Source of the DNA: Monosporascus cannonballus
Lineage: Eukaryota; Ascomycota; Sordariomycetes; Xylariales
Length of the DNA stretch: 64,000 bases
Assembly: GCA_004154925.1 (NCBI GenBank)
Contig: QJNS01000068.1
Coordinates: forward strand, 124,001-188,000
Direction: 5' to 3'
Position 1 is the stretch's first letter; the number at the start of each line of letters is the position of its first letter. The notes beneath the pieces were generated by a model. The model ran no database searches and was not told the origin of the DNA. It was given only the letters and a program-made list of their open reading frames with translations. Of the stretch, positions 56,686-64,000 are shown piece by piece. The position numbers and the translations under genes were made by a program.

Positions 56686-59150
56686 AAAAAACATAACTAA
56701 TATGTCTTATATCTGATAATTAAAAATCTTAATCATTTAAATATTAATTAATAAAACTATATAAACTATATATTAAATATAATTATATATATTTTTAAAA
56801 GCCTTCAATAATAATAATATTTGAAATATTAAGTATTACCTATAAAAATATTTAGCACTTAACTTCGACTCAAAAGCAATTTATAATTTAAAATATAAGC
56901 GTTTAATATATAAACTTATATCGATTTTAATTAATTATTTTAATAATATATTAAATTAAAAATGTGCGATATAACTTTATTTTATAAAACCGATTCCGTT
57001 CTTAAATATATAAAAGTATTTTATTTATAAAAATGATTTGTATTTAAAAACAACTTAATTTAATAAATTAATTAAGAGCCTTGTTAAATGAATTAAAAAA
57101 GCATATATTTATAATTAAAATTGTATGACATATATTTGAACAGATAAATAGTACGAAAGTTTTTGTAAAGATTATTACGATTTTACGAAGTACATTTTAA
57201 TATCGGTATATTTTGTAATAAAAAAAAGATTTTTGCAAAGAATTGAATTTATGCTAAAAATATACGACACTAATTAAACTAAGTAAAATATATAATAAGA
57301 AGCTTTTAATTTTTACTTCATAAAACTATAAAGAATAATTACACTAACCTTTTAAATTTACTAACGAGTTAAATAAATGCAGCATAAAATAAAAACTATC
57401 GTGGCATTAAATTGCAAATATAATGATTAAAACATGAAAATAACGATTATATAATACACTATTTATATATATTAATAAACTTTATTATAAAAATTGAAAT
57501 ATTCAATTTTTAAAAAATATTAAAGATTACAATAAACAATAAGTCGATTACCTATCAAAAGTAAGTACTAATTTTTAAATTACTAAAATGTGATTTATAA
57601 ATAATTGTTAAAAACGATAAGACAAAATGCTCGATTCTTTCCGAACTTCTCGAAAATATATTAATGAAAACGGTTTTAAATAAAACATTTAAATAATTCG
57701 TCGCTAATTTGGAAATAAAAGTTTAAAACGCAAATTCAGATAAAATATTTATTAACGTTTAAATTTGAATCGAAATGACAATAAAGAATAATATAAGAAA
57801 CATAATATTTATAATATTTATTATAAATTTTGTATAGATTTTTCTGATAGATTATTTAAGGATTATTAAATAATTTTCATATAATATTAAACGGTTCCAT
57901 TTTTATTAAATTATAATTATTTATAGAAAGGCTAAAATCATTTTGAATTTTCTTTATAAAAGAATTCAAATAATATTAACGTTTGTTAATTAATTACGGC
58001 TGTAATATAATAAACCTATTATTTTAAATCTGTTTAAAAACATTATAATCTAAAAGTTGAAATTTCTATATATATGTTCAATATAATTAAGAAAAGTTTT
58101 AACTATTAACTTATTATATAAAATAATAAACTATATATAAGTAATAGTTTTAATGGTATTAAAGTTTTTCAAAAAGTAAATATATTATTTTCGAAGTTTA
58201 GAATTAGAAAAATATAATATTTGTACGATATAAATTATTATTAAAAAGATGTATATAATTTAACAGTATATAAATTAGTTTTAAAAAATCAACAAAATTA
58301 TAAAGAATCTAATAATTATATTAAAAATAAATATTATTATATTATTATAACTGCAATTAATAAATCTTTACATAATATTTATAATTTGCAAAGTGTGCAT
58401 TAAAAATCCGCATAATTATTTTATATTAACAAAGAAATCATATATTATTTATATTTAAATTATTTTAATTATAAACTATTAACTTAAATTTAATATTGTA
58501 AAAAAGATATAAGAAAAACTTTTTATAATTATTAAATATTAAATTTTCATTAATGTTAAAAGTAAAAAATAATAAATACGCTATATATTATACACCATTT
58601 TAAATGAAATTTAAAAAATCGTTATTTTTAAAGGTTTCCAAAGGTTCTCGAAAAAATATAAATATATAAAGCATATTTATAAATATTTATTTTAAAAATC
58701 AACAAGAAAACATATTATGTACTAAATTCCGGAATTTTTAAATATTATTAAACATTAAGATAAAGCTTTTTTAATATACATAAATGCGAAAAGAAGACTT
58801 TAAAATATTAATTATTTGGAAATACATATTAATAATATCTGATATATTAAATTAAAGTTTTTAATACTTTATAAATAAATTTAAAAAAAATATTTAAAAT
58901 ATTACGAAAATTTACTTTATATAAATCAATATAATATAATACTAAGTTAAAATATTATGATTTTAAAATATTTATATAATTTAACATATAAATTAGGTTT
59001 CTTTGCAATAATATATACAGCTAATTCTTGTAAAATAAATTAAAATATCTAAGCTTTAATTTAGGGTTGAAATTACTAATCTTTTAATATTATATTTAAC
59101 GTCATATTCTCGATGTTTTATAATTATGTCAAACTGTAATTAAATATATC
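56686..59150. other. Element Y body, unreadable AT-rich part
   Basis: About 2.5 kb at very low GC. Expected to hold gag and integrase of Y, but no motif could be read on either strand. Confidence 0.45.
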
Positions 59151-59164
59151 CGGTAATTCAGCGC

Positions 59165-59345
59165 CATTTCGGCGATATATCGGAAATAAAGTTTAATCCT
59201 TATAGAGACGGCTGTAGGCTAAAAAAAGCCAAAAAGCCAACCGAAAAGATTTTAACCGCTGGCGTTTGGCGAATGGTTAGCGCAAAGAATCCGACCGCAT
59301 TATATGCTTATAGATCAAAATAAAGCCTTAAAGATTCGCTATCTT
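59165..59345. other. Short patch of near-normal composition in element Y
   Basis: A patch with many G and C bases (CGCTGGCGTTTGGCGAATGG and around) in otherwise AT-rich sequence. A plus frame of about 50 codons exists without a known domain. It may be a small unidentified insertion or a part of Y that escaped mutation. Confidence 0.3.
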
Positions 59346-60018
59346 ATTTAACGTTAAAATCGGAACGATTTTATTTAAAAAAGAAGATAATTATACTAAT
59401 ACGTATAATTAATCCTTATTAGATAAATTAATGTATTCAAACTTTAAATAAAATTTAAAATCATTAATCGTTTAATATTATAATAAACGTCGCATATTCT
59501 TTATTAAGTTTATTATATGTATTTAATATTCAAAAATCATATAAAAATATTTAGAAGTAATCTTTATTAAATATATTTTAAACTGGATATTTATATAATT
59601 TATATTACATTTAGAATTATATATAGATAAATTGTTTAATTATCGATAAATAAATATATACAAAATTTAAAATCTTTTAATAAATAATATTGTAATTATT
59701 TAAAATATATTATCTAAAATAAAAAATATATTCTCTAAAAATATTAAAAAATTTTAAAAAAAGTTTTATATTAATCAAAATATTTTTTAACTTAAAGTTC
59801 AATAGGCTTTTAAATTGAATTATGTTATATATTATATATATATATTATAAAATCTCAAACGTAATGATATAATTGCTAATGATAATACTATTTTTAAAAT
59901 ATAAAAATATTAGCGTAAAAAAGCTACAAAATAAAAAAACAAGCTTATAGCTATAGGCTTAATTATATTTGTATAACTATTATATTGAAAACCGTTTTAT
60001 CTTTTAAGTTATTATAAG

Positions 60019-60440
60019 TATTACGTTAGCTTTCGCTTGCTCGGTAGCCTTATGAGATTTAACTACCGTGAACGAGACGGTTCCGTTGGAGATTTTACAA
60101 AGACAGACTACCGGTATTGTGTATCCGGAATTTTGCTACATAGAGTTTTAGTTGATGATGACTTAAGAACCGTGGAACGATCGAGTCGTAAGACTGGCGA
60201 GAGGTCGCAAAGCCTTTTATACGCACTTAAGATTTACCCTCAAGGTTTATTCTTAAGGTTTGCCGCTCAAAGCTTAACCTCTCGTGAGTCATATTGTTTG
60301 GCCTTCACGAAGCCTGCCGGACCGTGAAGCCAGCGAGCATAAGTTTATTATAGTCGAAGCTTGTCTGCAATTATTCGGCTTTAAAATAAGGCTTTATAGG
60401 ACTAAGGTATAATTTATCTTAACCGTGAAAACCATAAATC
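60019..60440. mobile_element. Low-mutation insert of about 0.4 kb in element Y, probably a short transposon or solo LTR
   Basis: GC-normal block in AT-rich DNA, with the size of the other solo LTRs here. It has a TATA-like CTTTTATACGC near 60,215 and an internal inverted pair CTTCACG...CGTGAAG near 60,303-60,328. A 96-codon plus frame crosses it without a recognisable domain. I found no convincing TG...CA ends or TSD, so boundaries are approximate. Confidence 0.4.
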
Positions 60441-61469
60441 AGTTATCGTATTCGAAAATGTTACGTATAATATTTATTATACAAATTATATCGTATAATA
60501 ATTTTCTATATATTTAGCTTAATTTAGAAATTAAAGCTTAAACTTAAATATACTTTATATAAGTATTATGTTAATAGAAAATTAAAAGTAAGTAACAGTT
60601 AAAAATCAGTTTGCCTTATATTTCATTTAAAGAAATAATTTCTAAAAAGCTTTTAAAACAATATATTATACTTAATATAAAACATAACTTTTATATTTTT
60701 AGTATAAATAATGATTAATCGATAAATTACAAAATTCGAAAGAAATTAAGAATCCGAAATACGTAACATTTTAATTAAAATGGTTTTATTTTATTTATAT
60801 ATAAATATTATTTAATTAATAAAGTTTTACAAAATTGAAAATATATTTATTAAACCTGTGGAGTTCGAATATCTAACTTCTAATACGTAATAATTAATAA
60901 TTTAAAAACATAATTAATAATATTTTTCTTCTTACGTTTATTTACAAATCAGATTAAATATTAATTATTATAATAGTTTGGTTTTATTTGGTATTAAAGT
61001 GATATAATATTATTAATAATATTGTTATAAAGGTTTTCTTTATAATATATATATATAAACTTTATATAAATATGTATATTATAATAACGTTATATTAATA
61101 AAAATATTATATAGAGTTTGAAAATTATAATTATTGTGATAAAGAAGCTGAATTAATACATTAAAAGCATTATAATTTGATTACGTTTTTATTATCGTTA
61201 TTTTTCTTTTCGATGAAAATATATTTTGTTGTCATTAATTATATTATTACAATGTATAGTATAAAGGTTAATGTTTCGTTACTTAAGCGATTTAATGAAT
61301 TAAAAACAAGTATTTTTAAAAAGAATAAAAGGTCTTAATAATTTCTTATAAAAACAAAAAAGGTTATATTACGTATATAATATACTGGTTTTCATTTAAT
61401 GTATTAAAATTAAATTAATAAATATTACAAAGGATTAAATAGATTTCAGTGCAACAATTAATCTTGAAC

Positions 61470-61640
61470 TCGATATATTTTCCATCGTATTTCGATTAAT
61501 CCGATTTAATTTAAACCCAAATAAAGCGAATTATAAAACCATTAACCACATTTTATTATACTTAATCGAAACCAATATATAGATTTTAAAATTCGGCGCT
61601 AAGAATTTAATAAAGATTTAAAATAACGTTTATTTCCAAG
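61470..61640 (+). pseudogene. Copia RNase H remnant of element Y
   Basis: The plus frame reads LDIFSIVFRLIRFNLNPNKA, then NYKTINHILLYLIETNI, a stop, and ILKFGAKN. It fits the Copia RNase H segment RPDIxFAVSxLSRFxxNPxxxHWxAxKRILRYLKGTxDLGLxF. Arg-Pro of RPDI is not preserved. This is the only readable domain of Y. Confidence 0.62.
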
Positions 61641-62263
61641 TATTTTAAATAACGTATTTATTTAAAACAATATACGTTATAATATTGTTTAAAAATACAA
61701 TTAAATAAAAAATAAATAAATAAAATGGAATATTTACTTTTATATTCAAAACGTAATTTCTATTTTATATAAATTGCTAAAAATGAACTTTTTTAAAAGT
61801 TTTTTACTTAGTTAAAAATTTGAAATTAAATTAAAAATCGAAACGGTTATATATATAAAGATATAATTTATTAATAATGCGATAAACTAACCTATAAAGA
61901 AGTTTTTTTTTTAAAAAAATTGTATTTTATTAATCTGTAGTATTATTAATTAGAAAAGTAATAAAAAAGTTTCTAATTAAATACTTATTCGTAATATATT
62001 AATAAATTAATTAACGAAAACCTTATTATAAAAAGCTGTTACATATTTTCAAATACAATTAAAATTAAAGATATTACGAAAATCTTTATATAGATAAACA
62101 CTGCCTTATATATAGTTTTCTAATTAAGTAGTTAATTATAAAGATATCATAAATACTAAAATATTATTATTATAATTTTTTAAAAATATTAAATATTAAT
62201 AAATAACATTTGGAAAATTTTAAGGCATTAAAAGAGCATATTGGCTAACCAAATGTGCTTTAG

Positions 62264-62316
62264 TGTGACGGCTGTGCGGTTTAACCAATTATTAAACTTA
62301 AGTCGTACGAGTTTAT
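62264..62316 (-). repeat. Truncated Gypsy LTR start in the 3' LTR of Y
   Basis: 53 bp beginning TGTGACGGCTGTGCGG, identical in design to the start of 51476-51829. It is cut at GTTTAT by the E8 LTR. The remainder should reappear right of E8, outside the window. Confidence 0.75.
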
Positions 62317-62713
62317 TGTTATGACCTAACGGTCTTGGCTTCCTTACGGACGGTCGGGCCCACGAAGAAGATAAGCCCCGACTACCGCCAAGAAGTTACG
62401 TAACCGGCTTCAAGATCTTAAGGCGCTAAGCACCTTAAGCCCCTTGAGCCGGCAAAGGAGTTCAAAGGGCTTAACGGGCTTAAGGGTTTAAGCCGCTTAA
62501 GCACCTTAAACCAAAATAAGGATATATACGCTTATTATTTCTATAATCTAAATAATACCAGTTTGCAATAAAGATTCGTTACTGAAGGTACTTTTAATAT
62601 TACAAAACGTAATACAATTACTGTATTTATTATTTAGATTTTTACGATATTTCTATTAATATAAATCTGTATAATTAAAATTTAATAATTAGTTAAACCT
62701 TAAATTCGTTATA
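62317..62713 (+). repeat. 5' LTR of E8
   Basis: 397 bp, starting TGTTATGACCTAACGG and ending AATTCGTTATA. The first 200 bp are GC-rich with CTTAAGC-type repeats; the distal part is RIP-changed. Confidence 0.82.
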
Positions 62714-62770
62714 TATTGCAAACTTTTATTTCGTAATATTGTTAAATTTTAAATAATATCGATTAATATT

Positions 62771-63001
62771 ATGTTTACTAGCAAACAGCCCGAACAGCCC
62801 ATTTACCAGATTCCCGATTACCTGGACATTAAAATGGAATCCGAGGAGGAAAAGAAGAAACTTCGCCTTTTTCGCGAAAAAGTTCTTCGACGACTGGATG
62901 CCATAAACCAACGTATTTTTCAGCTTAAAAGAGATAATAATAATTTGACGACGTTTTTTAAACCACTTATAAAAAGCTTAAAAAAAAACTCCCGAAATTA
63001 G
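62771..63001 (+). pseudogene. E8 Gag N-terminal fragment
   Basis: The 76-codon frame begins MFTSKQPEQPIYQIPDYLDI and continues with a charged helix (ESEEEKKKLRLFREKVLRRL) likely to form a coiled coil. The start lies 57 bp after the LTR, as expected for gag. Composition is close to normal here and the frame then breaks at TAG 62999-63001. This N-terminal part is better preserved than in E4 or E6. Confidence 0.55.
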
Positions 63002-64000
63002 GAAGATTTTTCGAATAAGTCAAGTTATTTAATTAAATTCTACCAAAAAACTAAAAAAAGTTCTTAAACCTTTTAAGCCAGAACTTTTTAACGGAACCTT
63101 AATTAAGTTCTAATTGTTTTTAACTTAGTGCCGAATATACTTTAAGTACTTTTTTATTTAATTTGTTACGTTTATTATACAAGTTGAATTTGTAATCGGA
63201 AGACTTACTAGAAATACGGTTATTTAGTTCGAATCCGTTATAAGAAAATACGTTACCGTATTAATTAAAAAAACGAAACTTAAAAATAATGCGAATTTAA
63301 AACAATTACAAACAATTTAAATAAATATTAATAAAGGTTTTCGAAATAATAAACGAAAAAACGAAAGGCGAAATACAAATTTAATAATTATGCCAGAAAA
63401 AATCAATATCCAATTACGGCAGTACTTTAGTTCAATTAGCCGCTAAGCTAAATTAAGGACAAAAAGCATTAATAACTAAGTTTTTCGACAGCTTGAAAAA
63501 AAATATAAAAAAAACTTTTTAAACTTAATCGGCCAAATTATTTATCGGATTATATCGTTATGATAATTAAGATTAATGATCGACAATACGCATAACGTAT
63601 TAAAAGTACCCAAGGGAAAAATAATAGCAAGCCCTAATATATAGCTAATACTAGCGCTTTTCGACGCAATAACATTTTTTACGATATAAAACCAAGACCT
63701 ATGGAATTAAAAGTTATTCGTAAAAAGGACTGGAGTTAAACTAAGTATTATAATTGAAACAAAATATGATATAAGATATCGTAATATAAAGCATTTAATA
63801 AACCCCGTTAAAATAATTGAAAACCAGTACTTAAAGGATAATCCAAAAAAAATTAAAACGACAAAGGCAAATTTGTTAACATAATTTAGCCTAAATATAA
63901 ACCAGGTCCCCCATGGCAAAAGGTTTAACGAAAAATGCAAAAAGCTAGAAAATTGGCTTAATAAATATCGCCAATATAATAAAAGGTATTATAAGAATAA
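63002..64000 (+). pseudogene. E8 gag remnant
   Basis: AT-rich sequence with plus-strand pieces such as IKHLINPVKIIENQYLKDNP and HGKRFNEKCKKLENWLNKYR at 63,790-63,970. The second matches the Lys/Cys-rich gag block of E4 and E6. A hydrophobic minus-strand frame at 63707-63940 is only its antisense shadow. Confidence 0.5.

Larger units (their letters stand above)
56555..62263 (+). mobile_element. Element Y: Copia-type LTR retrotransposon relic (3' end disrupted)
   Basis: The 25 bp starting TGTCAGCTAGCCAGGTGTGC at 56555 recur at 62239-62263 as TATTGGCTAACCAAATGTGC plus CTTTAG, with transitions. This marks the starts of the 5' and 3' LTRs. The 3' LTR is then cut by another LTR insertion at 62264. 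A Copia RNase H remnant on the plus strand at 61.5 kb agrees in orientation and position. The body is extremely AT-rich. Its TSD cannot be checked because the right end lies beyond the window. Confidence 0.62.
62317..64000 (+). mobile_element. Element E8: Gypsy LTR retrotransposon, 5' part (continues past the window)
   Basis: 5' LTR 62317-62713 is followed by a gag start at 62771 and AT-rich gag sequence to the end of the window. The LTR belongs to the TGTTATGACCTAACGG group of E2 and E6. It interrupts the LTR fragment at 62264, which itself interrupts element Y, so it is the youngest layer of that stack. Confidence 0.8.

Noticed and set aside
60037..60327. 96-codon plus-strand frame as a possible gene
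   Set aside because: It lacks a proper ATG start or domain and lies in a short insert within a dead retrotransposon; chance is the simpler reading.

Overview
The window looks like a filamentous ascomycete (Pezizomycotina) chromosome segment at the edge of an AT-rich transposon isochore. Three things point there. Paired LTRs differ almost only by C-to-T and G-to-A changes, as repeat-induced point mutation (RIP) produces. The one good gene has a short intron with a GTGAGT donor, a CTAAC branch-like motif and a TAG acceptor. The transposons are fungal-type Gypsy, Copia and Tc1 elements. No rRNA, tRNA or CRISPR was found.

Layout. Matching LTR pairs and 5-bp target-site duplications (TSDs) let most of the 64 kb be read as nested insertions. 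Outermost on the left is a Copia relic, X (2426-37180, minus, TSD GTTAT). Inside it lie three Gypsy insertions: E1 (2963-10355, plus), E2 (10479-25322, plus) and E4 (27515-34258, plus). E2 itself carries a foldback in its 5' LTR, two solo LTRs, a 172-bp short element, and Gypsy E3 (17514-24704, minus). E3 is in turn split by a 278-bp foldback. A second nest is Gypsy E5 (37578-51464, minus, TSD TAGGG), which contains a solo LTR (43053-43473) and Gypsy E6 (44270-51069, plus). Then come a well-preserved solo LTR (51476-51829), a Tc1/mariner relic (55137-56543), a second Copia relic Y (from 56555, plus), and in Y's 3' LTR a further LTR start that is interrupted by Gypsy E8 (62317 to the window end).

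Host DNA. When the nests are removed, the GC-normal pieces 1-2425, 37186-37577, 51470-51475 and 51835-55136 become adjacent, giving about 6.1 kb of ancestral locus. It holds decayed SET-domain and MFS-transporter fragments. It also holds a 121-codon open frame of unknown function that exists only across the two insertion points at 37577/51470 and 51475/51835. One apparently intact gene remains: 52537-54289 (minus, two exons, about 562 aa), with at least 21 tandem Cys/His units of the form C-x2-H-x-C.

None of the long transposons can be active: their pol regions are full of stops, and catalytic acidic residues have often become Asn or Lys. Short insertions (under about 430 bp) are much less mutated. 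Three Gypsy copies carry related minus-sense ORF remnants, Cys-rich and followed by a charged helix, between pol and the 3' LTR. These ORFs, the Cys/His-repeat gene and the TG...CA foldbacks are the items most worth a second look.
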